From CAHJXF01 sp038225855 (GTDB taxonomy: Bacteria > Pseudomonadota > Gammaproteobacteria > Burkholderiales > Burkholderiaceae_D), in NCBI GenBank assembly GCA_038225855.1, contig JBBRQU010000016.1, forward strand, positions 17,357-81,356: a DNA stretch of 64,000 nucleotides, given 5' to 3'. The position numbers were made by a program, and so were the translations under genes. Shown here piece by piece: positions 1 to 7,275 of the stretch (positions within the stretch are counted from its first letter, which is position 1; each line of letters opens with the position of its first letter). The notes under the pieces are model-generated. The model saw only the letters and a program-made list of their open reading frames with translations, did not search any database and was not told the DNA's origin.

Positions 1-431
1 ATGCAACGCGCCCGCTCTACGTCGAGGCTGAGAGCCGAAAAATTGGACGCCTCGCGGTGCCCACGCCGCTGCTGTCGCGTCTACGCGAAAGCCCTTGCAT
101 TGCAATCGATGCGGGTGCGAACGCGCGCGTCGGATATCTCCTGCGCGACTATGCCTATTTGGGCGATGAGCCCGAGACTCTCGCGTTTCAGATCGGGCAG
201 CTGCATGAATTGCATTCGAAGGAAACCATTGCTCGCTGGCAACAATGGTCGCGCGCGCGCGCACTTGCGCCGCTATTTGCCGAATTGCTCACGCTCCACT
301 ACGACCCGCAATACGCGCGATCTCAGGGCCGCCATCTGCAGCGCTTGAACGATGCGCGACGCGTCGAGTGGACCACGCTCGACGACACCGAGCTCGCCGC
401 GCTCTGCGAGCGGATCGTTGCAATGGGCTAA
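1..431 (+). CDS. mnmH: tRNA 2-selenouridine synthase, C-terminal part
   Basis: C-terminal part of MnmH (SelU/YbbB), which replaces the sulfur of 2-thiouridine at wobble position 34 of certain tRNAs with selenium. The frame is open from base 3 and continues off the left edge, so the N-terminal rhodanese domain and P-loop are not seen. About 142 residues are visible, beginning with the family-typical stretch YVEAESRKIG and ending in the helical tail with LLTLHYDPQY before the TAA at 429-431. The GTG at 57 is internal, not a start. The selenophosphate synthetase that supplies the substrate (SelD) is not in the window. Identification is by recalled family motifs. Confidence 0.9.
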   Translation, partial: ATRPLYVEAESRKIGRLAVPTPLLSRLRESPCIAIDAGANARVGYLLRDYAYLGDEPETLAFQIGQLHELHSKETIARWQQWSRARALAPLFAELLTLHYDPQYARSQGRHLQRLNDARRVEWTTLDDTELAALCERIVAMG

Positions 432-606
432 GTACACGGACACTGTCAACGAGGCCATTCGCCAAGCACGCACCGTCCCGAGGCGATGCGGTGTCCTGCA
501 AATCGATTGGAACGTCAAAATTTTTGTCCATGAGGCGGTATTCGCCGCGAGGCGGAATCGACTCGCTTGGGAAATTCAACTGAGACACTACCCAACGCCC
601 GCTTCG
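432..606. other. Spacer between mnmH and the ahcY promoter
   Basis: No convincing coding region, RNA gene or repeat is seen here. Short overlapping open frames exist on both strands, but none has a ribosome binding site or a recognisable product. With the promoter and riboswitch that follow, this makes a non-coding stretch of about 340 bases between mnmH and ahcY. Confidence 0.5.
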
Positions 607-636
607 TTGGCCACCTCCGCCACAGTGCGTTAAACT
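607..636 (+). promoter_or_regulatory. Probable sigma-70 promoter of the ahcY transcript
   Basis: TTGGCC at 607-612 and TAAACT at 631-636 are separated by 18 bases. This would start transcription at about 643, three bases before the first paired base of the SAH riboswitch. The match is imperfect but the position is right for a leader that begins with the aptamer. Confidence 0.5.
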
Positions 637-645
637 GCGTGTCCC

Positions 646-740
646 GCGTCAAGGAGCGTTGCGACGAGTCGAGCATCGACTCTGCCAGGCTTGACGCATC
701 GCGAATTTTCAGAACACGTTCGCGATGGCAACGGCGCTCA
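646..740 (+). promoter_or_regulatory. S-adenosylhomocysteine (SAH) riboswitch
   Basis: Leader RNA that senses S-adenosylhomocysteine and turns on the SAH-recycling gene downstream. Stem P1 pairs GCGTCAAG (646-653) with CTTGACGC (690-697). Stem P2 pairs GAGTCGA (666-672) with TCGACTC (676-682) around a GCA loop. A long-range pairing joins CGTTGC (657-662) to GCAACG (728-733), with GAGC (654-657) facing GCTC (736-739). The conserved AGGAGCG and GGCGCTCA segments of the Rfam SAH class are both present. It lies 30 bases before ahcY, where this riboswitch class is normally found in proteobacteria. The distal pairing element sits close to the ribosome binding site, so the mechanism (translation or termination) is not decided by sequence alone. 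Confidence 0.95.
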
Positions 741-770
741 CGACCTTCATTCGAAAGAAAGGAGCGCGTG

Positions 771-2240
771 ATGAGCGCCGTTCTCAAGTCCACCTCTGCT
801 TCCCATTCCGCACCCACCGGCTTCGCCGACTTCGAGGTCGCCGACCTTGCGCTTGCCGCATGGGGCAGGAAGGAAATCTCGATCGCCCAGACCGAGATGC
901 CCGGCCTGATGGCGATACGCGACGAGTTCGCAAACAGCCAGCCGCTCGCCGGCGCATATGTCACCGGCTCGCTGCACATGACGATCCAGACCGCGGTGCT
1001 GATCGAGACACTGCAGGCGCTGGGTGCCGAAGTGCGCTGGGCGTCGTGCAACATCTTCTCGACGCAAGATCATGCGGCCGCGGCGATCGCGATCAATGGA
1101 CACAAGGGCCGCGGCACGTCCGTGTTCGCGATCAAGGGCGAATCGCTGGCCGACTATTGGGACTACACGCATCGCATCTTCGAATGGCCTGCCGACACAA
1201 ACGGCGCCGTCTATTCGAACATGATCCTCGACGATGGCGGCGACGCGACCCTGCTCTTGCATCTGGGGGCGCGCGCCGAACGGGATGCCTCGCTGATCGC
1301 CAAGCCCACCAGCGAGGAAGAGACCGAACTCTACGCGGCGATCAAGGCCAAGCTCGCGATCGATCCGAGCTGGTATTCGACGCGCCTTGCGCACATCAAG
1401 GGCGTGACCGAGGAGACCACGACAGGCGTGCATCGCCTCTACGAAATGCACAAGAAGGGCGAGCTCAAGTTCCCCGCGATCAACGTCAACGACTCGGTCA
1501 CGAAGTCCAAGTTCGACAATCTCTACGGCTGTCGTGAATCTCTGGTCGATGCCATCAAGCGCGCCACCGACGTGATGATCGCCGGCAAGGTCGCCGTCGT
1601 TGCAGGTTACGGCGACGTGGGCAAGGGTAGCGCGCAGGCGCTGCGCGCGTTGTCGGCGCAGGTGTGGATCACCGAGGTCGATCCGATCTGCGCGTTGCAG
1701 GCCGCGATGGAGGGTTATCGCGTCGTGACGATGGATTACGCGGCCGACAAGGGCGATATCTTCGTGACCGCGACCGGCAATTACAGAGTCATCACGCACG
1801 GCCACATGGCGAAGATGAAGAACCAGGCGATCGTCTGCAACATCGGTCACTTCGACAACGAGATCGATGTCGCATCGCTCGAGCATTACGAGTGGGACGA
1901 GATCAAGCCGCAGGTCGATCACATCGAGTTTCCCGACGGCAAGAAGATCATCCTGCTCGCCCGGGGTCGGCTCGTGAATCTCGGTTGCGGCACGGGACAT
2001 CCGAGCTATGTGATGAGCTCGTCGTTCGCGAACCAGACGATCGCGCAGATCGAGTTGTGGACCAAGAACGCCGACTATCCGGTAGGCGTCTATGTGCTGC
2101 CCAAGCATCTCGACGAGAAGGTCGCGCGCCTGCAGTTGCAGAAGCTGGGCGCGATGCTCACCGCGCTCACGCCCGAGCAGGCCGGCTATATCGGCGTCGA
2201 GCGCGAAGGGCCGTACAAGAAGGACACGTATCGGTATTGA
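771..2240 (+). CDS. ahcY: Adenosylhomocysteinase
   Basis: S-adenosyl-L-homocysteine hydrolase, 489 residues. It splits SAH, the by-product of methylation, into homocysteine and adenosine in the cytoplasm, using bound NAD+. The substrate segment SCNIFSTQDHAAAA lies near residues 92-105. The Rossmann NAD-binding motif GYGDVGKG is near residue 279. The family's characteristic C-terminal tail KKDTYRY is present. The ATG at 771 is chosen because GAAAGGAG lies just upstream and family members begin there. An in-frame upstream extension to 567 would cover the riboswitch and is rejected. The gene heads a likely operon with the membrane protein at 2378 and metF, and should be induced by SAH. Confidence 0.98.
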   Translation: MSAVLKSTSASHSAPTGFADFEVADLALAAWGRKEISIAQTEMPGLMAIRDEFANSQPLAGAYVTGSLHMTIQTAVLIETLQALGAEVRWASCNIFSTQDHAAAAIAINGHKGRGTSVFAIKGESLADYWDYTHRIFEWPADTNGAVYSNMILDDGGDATLLLHLGARAERDASLIAKPTSEEETELYAAIKAKLAIDPSWYSTRLAHIKGVTEETTTGVHRLYEMHKKGELKFPAINVNDSVTKSKFDNLYGCRESLVDAIKRATDVMIAGKVAVVAGYGDVGKGSAQALRALSAQVWITEVDPICALQAAMEGYRVVTMDYAADKGDIFVTATGNYRVITHGHMAKMKNQAIVCNIGHFDNEIDVASLEHYEWDEIKPQVDHIEFPDGKKIILLARGRLVNLGCGTGHPSYVMSSSFANQTIAQIELWTKNADYPVGVYVLPKHLDEKVARLQLQKLGAMLTALTPEQAGYIGVEREGPYKKDTYRY

Positions 2241-2265
2241 TGGGACGCATCGGACCCTGACCGGG

Positions 2266-2343
2266 TCGTCGCCCCGGCGAAGGCCGGGGTCCAAGTGTTG
2301 CGCCGCTTCGCGAACTTGGGTCCCGGCCTGCGCCGGGATGACG
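2266..2343. repeat. Dispersed palindromic intergenic element
   Basis: The element has two arms that are inverted copies of each other. Each arm is itself a short hairpin: CCCCGGC (2272-2278) with GCCGGGG (2283-2289), and CCCGGC (2322-2327) with GCCGGG (2332-2337). The arms face each other through TCCAAGT and ACTTGGG. This is the layout of the common CCCGGC-type extragenic palindromes of high-GC proteobacteria. It lies inside the ahcY operon between ahcY and the next gene, so it would fold in the mRNA. Confidence 0.75.
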
Positions 2344-2377
2344 TCAAAGGCGGCATCGACGTCGAATGGAAAACCTC

Positions 2378-2722
2378 ATGCGCCTCATCCTCGTCTGGCT
2401 GATCAACGCGGTCGCGTTGCTCGCTGTGCCCTATGTGATCCCGTCGATTAGCGTCGACAGCTTCACGACCGCGCTGATCGCGGCGCTCGTGCTCGGCCTG
2501 ATCAACGCGATCGTGCGACCGATCCTCGTGATCCTCACGTTGCCGGTTACGCTGCTCACGCTCGGGCTCTTCATCTTCGTGATCAACGGCCTCCTGTTCT
2601 GGTTCGTGGGCGACATCCTGACGGGCTTTCATGTCGGCGGCTTCTGGTCCGGCGTGTTCGGATCGATCGTGTTTTCGGTGATTTCGTGGCTGCTGTCGGC
2701 GGTCCTGTTGCGCAATGACTGA
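2378..2722 (+). CDS. Small four-helix membrane protein, YvlD / phage-holin-4 family
   Basis: A 114-residue, very hydrophobic protein with about four predicted membrane helices, resembling the PF04020 (YvlD, Phage_holin_4_2) family. Typical features are the opening MRLILVWLIN, a central NAIVRPILVILTLPVT segment and a C-terminal SVISWLL helix. The molecular function of the family is not established and the holin name is only historical. The ATG at 2378 matches the usual family start and has GGAAAA just upstream. An in-frame ATG at 2366 would add four residues. The last 8 bases overlap metF, so the two are probably co-translated. Confidence 0.85.
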   Translation: MRLILVWLINAVALLAVPYVIPSISVDSFTTALIAALVLGLINAIVRPILVILTLPVTLLTLGLFIFVINGLLFWFVGDILTGFHVGGFWSGVFGSIVFSVISWLLSAVLLRND

Positions 2723-3566
2723 AGCACCGTCCATCAGTTTCGAATTCTTTCCGCCCCGCACTGCCGACGGCGCCGAAAAACTGCGGGTCGTACGGCGCGA
2801 GCTCTCGACCTTGCGGCCCGAGTTCTTTTCGGTGACTTTCGGCGCCGGCGGCTCGACGCGCGAGGGCACGCTCCTTACGGTGACCGAAATGCATCGCGAG
2901 AATGTGGCTGCCGCTCCGCACCTTTCGTGCGTGGGTGCATCGCGAGACGAGATGCGCGACACGCTGCTTCACTATCGCGAGCTGGGCATCAGGCGTCTCG
3001 TCGCGCTGCGCGGCGATCAGCCTTCGGGCAGCGGCGCGTCGGGCGCCGGCGACTTTCGTTACGCCCGCGATCTGGTCGAGTTCGTGCGCGCCGAAACCGG
3101 CGACTGGTTCCACATCGAAGTGGCCGCCTATCCCGAGATGCATCCGCAAGCGAAATCGCCTGCGGATGATCTTGCGAACCTCGCTGCGAAGTTCAAGGCC
3201 GGCGCCGACTCGGCGATCACGCAGTACTTCTACAACGCCGACGCCTACTTCCGCCTGGTCGATGCAGCGAGTGCGCTGGGCCTCGATGCGGCGATCGTGC
3301 CCGGCATCATGCCGATCACCAACTTCACGCAGCTCGCGCGTTTCTCCGAGGGCTGCGGCGCAGAGATTCCGCGCTGGATGCGACTGAAGCTCGCGTCATT
3401 CGGAGACGACAGCGCGTCGATTCGCGCCTTCGGGCTCGATGTCGTCAGCGCGTTGTGCGCGCGTCTGCTCGAAGGCGGCGCGCGCGGACTGCACTTCTAC
3501 ACGCTCAACCAGTCGGGTGCCTCGACGGCGATCTGCAATCGTCTGGGCCGCAGATTGGAAGCGTAA
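2715..3566 (+). CDS. metF: Methylenetetrahydrofolate reductase [NAD(P)H]
   Basis: MetF, 283 residues. This FAD enzyme reduces 5,10-methylene-THF to 5-methyl-THF, the methyl donor for homocysteine remethylation. The sequence shows SFEFFPPRT at residues 7-15 (with the catalytic Glu), FSVTFGAGGST for folate/FAD binding, the ITQYFYN strand, PGIMPI and the C-terminal LHFYTLN. Length is normal for bacterial MetF. The start overlaps the preceding gene by 8 bases. Placement after ahcY links removal of SAH to regeneration of methionine, and the whole run is likely under the SAH riboswitch. Confidence 0.97.
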   Translation: MTEAPSISFEFFPPRTADGAEKLRVVRRELSTLRPEFFSVTFGAGGSTREGTLLTVTEMHRENVAAAPHLSCVGASRDEMRDTLLHYRELGIRRLVALRGDQPSGSGASGAGDFRYARDLVEFVRAETGDWFHIEVAAYPEMHPQAKSPADDLANLAAKFKAGADSAITQYFYNADAYFRLVDAASALGLDAAIVPGIMPITNFTQLARFSEGCGAEIPRWMRLKLASFGDDSASIRAFGLDVVSALCARLLEGGARGLHFYTLNQSGASTAICNRLGRRLEA

Positions 3567-3680
3567 AGCGCGCGCGGCGCTGCGTACTCCGACAAGCCCA
3601 AGCCATCGATCAAGATTCGGCGCCGGCTGCCGACATAGAACGGTATCGCCCATTGCCGGCTTCGTCTTGCGTCGCTCTTC

Positions 3681-5003
3681 ATGCTCAGAAACAGTATCCA
3701 GATATCGGTGGACCAGATCCGCATCGGCATGTTCATCGCCGGGTTGGACCGCGCATGGCGGGAAACGCCGTTCATGCTGCAGGGGTTCCGCGTCGCCGAT
3801 CGATCCGACATCGACGCGCTAAAGCAGGAATGCGCGACGGTCACGATCGACCCCAAGCATTCGGTTCCGGGGTCGTTCGAGCACTTGTCCGACCTGCATG
3901 TTCCCGAGCGCCGCTTCGACGCGCTTGGCTGGATCAAGCGCGTGCGCGAGCGCTTCGGCATGTTCGGCGCCGCGTCCGAAAAGGTGGCCCGTGAACGCGA
4001 AGCGCTGGGGCTGATTCCCCCGGGCATTGTGCCGACGATTTACGGCGAGATGAAACCGATCGACGCGGAAATCGGGCGCGCCGAAGAGGTCTATCGAGAC
4101 GCCGATGCGACGCTCGATCTGATCGCAAGGCAGGTGGCCGACGGCGAGAAGGTCAATCTCGAAGCGATCGGCGGCGCGGTCGAAAACATGGTCGAGAGCG
4201 CGATCGCCAATCCCGATGCGCTGATGTGGGTGGCGCGGATTCGAACCGAAGACTCGGCCACCTATGCGCACGGCGTGAAGGTTGCGGTATACCTTCTTCA
4301 GTTGGGCCGGCATCTCGGCTTTCCCCCCGAGCAACTCGGCAACCTCGGCGCGATCGGTCTCTTGCTCGACCTGGGCAAGATCAAGGTCGATCGCGATCTG
4401 TTGCTCAAAGAGGGGAAGCTCACGACGGCCGAGTTCATCCAGATCAAGCGGCATGTCGCGCTCGGCGTCAACGCGCTAGAAGAATCGGGCAACGTGCATC
4501 CCGACGTGCGCGACGGCATCGTGCAACATCACGAGAGGCTCGATGGCAGCGGTTATCCGAACGGCCTGTCGGGTACGCAGATCAGCATCTACGGCCGCAT
4601 GGCCGCCGTCGCCGATTCGTTTGCGGCGATGACTTCGCTTCGTCGATACGCGCAACCGCTGCCGGCCTACGATGCGCTCAAGATTCTCTATGCACAGGGC
4701 GGCACGCATTACCACGCCCCGCTGGTCGAGCAATTCGTGCAGGCGATCGGCGTGTTTCCTGCGGGCTCGCTGGTTGAATTGTCGTCCGGCGAGGTGGCGA
4801 CCGTGCTCGCCCACAACCGCGTACGTCGCCTCGAGCCGCGCGTGCTCGTGTTGACCGATCCCGCAAAGAAGCCGATCCACGAGCCCATGCCGCTCGATCT
4901 TCTCTTGCAACCGAAAGCCGCCGACGGCGCCGACATCAAGATCGTGCGTGGCCTGCCGACCGGCGCCTACGGCCTCGATCTCAGGCAATTCTATTTCGCA
5001 TGA
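3681..5003 (+). CDS. HD-GYP domain protein with altered HD motif (c-di-GMP phosphodiesterase type)
   Basis: A 440-residue cytoplasmic protein. An N-terminal DUF3391-like region (about 5-130) is followed by an HD-GYP domain (about 185-350), the fold that hydrolyses cyclic di-GMP. Visible metal-site landmarks are YAHG (H near residue 197), the KRH histidine, HHERLDGSGYP near 282-294 and VADSFAAM. The HD motif itself reads LLLDLGK near residues 228-234, so the metal-binding His is Leu while the Asp remains. Activity may therefore be reduced or lost. The gene overlaps the following EAL gene by four bases (ATGA), so the two are translationally coupled. Confidence 0.9.
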   Translation: MLRNSIQISVDQIRIGMFIAGLDRAWRETPFMLQGFRVADRSDIDALKQECATVTIDPKHSVPGSFEHLSDLHVPERRFDALGWIKRVRERFGMFGAASEKVAREREALGLIPPGIVPTIYGEMKPIDAEIGRAEEVYRDADATLDLIARQVADGEKVNLEAIGGAVENMVESAIANPDALMWVARIRTEDSATYAHGVKVAVYLLQLGRHLGFPPEQLGNLGAIGLLLDLGKIKVDRDLLLKEGKLTTAEFIQIKRHVALGVNALEESGNVHPDVRDGIVQHHERLDGSGYPNGLSGTQISIYGRMAAVADSFAAMTSLRRYAQPLPAYDALKILYAQGGTHYHAPLVEQFVQAIGVFPAGSLVELSSGEVATVLAHNRVRRLEPRVLVLTDPAKKPIHEPMPLDLLLQPKAADGADIKIVRGLPTGAYGLDLRQFYFA

Positions 5004-6487
5004 ATCTTTGGCCCAGAGCTGGGGGCGGGCGCACGACTCTCGGGAGTGCGGTGCGGATTGCGGCTGTGTCCACGGCTGTATCCACGCCTGCTCCCGCGTA
5101 CTTCGACGAAGCGCATCAGTGCGATGTCGACGCGCTGCTTGCGTATCTCAATGCGTTGATCGCGAAGCGTCGCACCGACCTCTTGCAAGTATGCCTTGCG
5201 TCCGAAGCCGAACCGCAAGCGGCTATGGAAAGCGGCTTCAGCGTTTTCCTGATCGAGCTGCGGCGCAGCGATCGTACGCGCGCCCTGGCCGGCGTCGGGG
5301 CCGCACGCGAAGTTCTCGCGACCCTCTGTCGTCGCGCCGCCGAGATGCTGCGATCGGGCGACCGTTTCGCGCTGATCGGCGTCGACGATCTGCTGCTGGT
5401 GCTGCCCGAAGTCAACAGTGTCGGACGTGCGCTGCTGGTCGCGGCTCGACTCGTGCAGATCCTGCAGGAGCCGATGCGCGCTGTGGGCGCTCATGTGCGG
5501 ATTCGACCGGCGATCGGCTGCGCATTGTTTCCAGCGCATGGCGGTGATGCGGAAACGCTGATCGCCGCGGCCGATCGCGCCTGCCGCGCAGCGCGCGTCA
5601 CGCAAGAGGGGTATCGCATCGCAGAGAGCGGCAAGCAGGTCGAAGAGGATGCAAAACTGTCGGTCGATCTCGAAGCCGCTCTGCAAGCCAATCAGCTCGA
5701 GGTGTGGCTGCAGCCTCAATACAATCTGCGCACGCGACGCTTCGATGCGGCCGAGGCGCTGATTCGATGGCCGCGCTCCGCGAGCATCGCACCGGTCGCA
5801 CCCATCAAGGTGATCGAATTGGCCGAGCAACAAGGCCTCATGCCGATGCTGACGCTGTTCGTGCTCAATACCGTGCTTCGCCAATCGGCCGCGTTCACGC
5901 AGCGAGGGATCGATCTTCGCATCGCGGTCAATCTATCGGCTTCGATGCTGACCGACGTGAATCTGCCGCGCACCGTGCAGCAGGCGCTCGAACTGTGGGA
6001 TGTGGCACCCGATCGCCTGACGCTCGAAGTCACCGAGAACACGCTGATGCAGGACATCGAGGGATCGCTCGCGACGCTGCACGCGTTGAAACGCATCGGC
6101 ACGCGCCTGTCGCTCGACGATTTCGGCACCGGGTATTCGTCGTTCGCGTATCTGCGACGCATGCCGCTCGACGAGTTGAAGATCGATCAATTGTTCGTGC
6201 GCAATCTGGGTGCCGCCAATAGCGACGCCTCGGATCCCCAGCGCGACGGGGACTTGCGGATCGTTCGATCGATCGTCGATGTCGCGCACAACTTCGATCT
6301 GCAAACGGTGGCCGAAGGCGTCGAAGACGAAGCGACCCTGAAGCTGCTCGAAGGCCTGGGGTGCGACGTGATCCAGGGATACTTCACGGCTCGGCCGATG
6401 CCGATCGCGAGATTCGAAGCGTGGTGGCGCGAACGCCGCCTGGAATCAAACCCGGACTACCGGACGCCTTCTTCAGTGACGATATAG
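5000..6487 (+). CDS. Degenerate GGDEF plus intact EAL protein (c-di-GMP phosphodiesterase)
   Basis: A 495-residue protein. Its GGDEF-like region (about 60-205) carries GVDDL where GGDEF should be, so diguanylate cyclase activity is not expected. The EAL domain (about 220-480) has the catalytic set: EALIRW near 251, NLSASML, EVTENTLM, DDFGTGYSS near 373, the Lys of KID, and VAEGVED followed by QGY. It should therefore hydrolyse c-di-GMP to pGpG. No membrane helix or sensor domain is obvious in the first 60 residues. Its start overlaps the stop of the HD-GYP gene. Its 3' end overlaps the convergent cyclo-ligase gene by 31 bases. Confidence 0.92.
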   Translation: MNLWPRAGGGRTTLGSAVRIAAVSTAVSTPAPAYFDEAHQCDVDALLAYLNALIAKRRTDLLQVCLASEAEPQAAMESGFSVFLIELRRSDRTRALAGVGAAREVLATLCRRAAEMLRSGDRFALIGVDDLLLVLPEVNSVGRALLVAARLVQILQEPMRAVGAHVRIRPAIGCALFPAHGGDAETLIAAADRACRAARVTQEGYRIAESGKQVEEDAKLSVDLEAALQANQLEVWLQPQYNLRTRRFDAAEALIRWPRSASIAPVAPIKVIELAEQQGLMPMLTLFVLNTVLRQSAAFTQRGIDLRIAVNLSASMLTDVNLPRTVQQALELWDVAPDRLTLEVTENTLMQDIEGSLATLHALKRIGTRLSLDDFGTGYSSFAYLRRMPLDELKIDQLFVRNLGAANSDASDPQRDGDLRIVRSIVDVAHNFDLQTVAEGVEDEATLKLLEGLGCDVIQGYFTARPMPIARFEAWWRERRLESNPDYRTPSSVTI

Positions 6488-7128
6488 TCCAGCGGCATGT
6501 CGTGCGGGCCGGACTTGAAGTTCTCGATGCGCATCGACTCGTACGCCACCCCGATCGCCTTGAAGCGGCGCGATGCGAGCGTGCGATCGTAATAGCCGCC
6601 GCCGTATCCGAGACGATGCCGCACGCCGTCGGGCCCGATCGAAAAGCCCACGCACGGCACCAGCAGCAGCTCGACATACACCGCGTTGCCCGAGGTCGGC
6701 ACCGGAACGCCGAGGAAGCCTGGCGCCATCGCCGAATGCGGCTTCCAATGTACGAAAGTCAACGGCCGAAGAACCCGATCGACGAGCGGCAGTCCGATAC
6801 GATGGCCGCCCTTGGTCAACTCGTGAAACAACGGGCGCAGGTCGGGTTCGTTGCGGATCGGCCAGTAGCCGCCGATCTTCCACGGAGATCGACTCGTTCC
6901 CAGCATGTCGCGCAAGAGCGTACGCAAGTGGTCGGCGATGCGCTCGTCTTTTTCGGCGCGCGCCGGCTCGGACAACTCGTTGCGCAGCGCCAGCAGCCGT
7001 CTGCGCTCGGCCTCGCGCGACGCGTCGGACACGTCGCTTTGCGCATAGTCCCCCGCGTCGCCCCGCGCATCGCTTGCGATGGTGGACGACCTTTCGAAGT
7101 CCGGTGCGGGAGGCGTCGAGACGGTCAT
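6457..7128 (-). CDS. 5-formyltetrahydrofolate cyclo-ligase
   Basis: A 223-residue enzyme (MTHFS / YgfA family) that converts 5-formyl-THF to 5,10-methenyl-THF with ATP, returning a stored folate to the active pool. The signature GVRHRLGYGGGYYDRTL lies near residues 170-190, and a basic N-terminal helical region containing RRRLLALRNEL precedes it. The first about 30 residues are low-complexity and poorly conserved, so the start could be somewhat later. It converges on the EAL gene and is divergent from slt. No 6S RNA, often found beside this gene in other proteobacteria, was seen upstream. Confidence 0.9.
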   Translation of the reverse strand: MTVSTPPAPDFERSSTIASDARGDAGDYAQSDVSDASREAERRRLLALRNELSEPARAEKDERIADHLRTLLRDMLGTSRSPWKIGGYWPIRNEPDLRPLFHELTKGGHRIGLPLVDRVLRPLTFVHWKPHSAMAPGFLGVPVPTSGNAVYVELLLVPCVGFSIGPDGVRHRLGYGGGYYDRTLASRRFKAIGVAYESMRIENFKSGPHDMPLDYIVTEEGVR

Positions 7129-7160
7129 GGGTCAATGCTATGCTAAGTAGCGCGATGAGT

Positions 7161-7182
7161 CATCGCCGGCGAACCGGCGATG
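7161..7182. other. Perfect 9-bp hairpin between the cyclo-ligase gene and slt
   Basis: CATCGCCGG (7161-7169) pairs exactly with CCGGCGATG (7174-7182) around a CGAA loop. It sits in the divergent intergenic region, about 95 bases before the chosen slt start. There is no T-tract, so it is not an intrinsic terminator. It could be a leader structure or a short extragenic palindrome. Confidence 0.5.
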
Positions 7183-7275
7183 TCCGCCGTTGATGCCGAC
7201 GAGTTCTCTCGCAATACCGCTTCAAGAGGCGCGTTTCAATTGTCTTCCAGTCGTCGAGTCGTGCGTTATGCATCG

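Noticed and set aside
567..770. Upstream extension of ahcY by 68 codons
   Set aside because: The interval is occupied by the SAH riboswitch, and a ribosome binding site sits right before 771.
747..2294. Open frame of 515 codons on the minus strand opposite ahcY
   Set aside because: Shadow frame of a GC-rich gene. It is antisense to a fully supported enzyme and has no recognisable product.
2241..2365. CRISPR-like repeat arrangement
   Set aside because: The two arms are inverted copies, not direct repeats with spacers. No cas gene is present.
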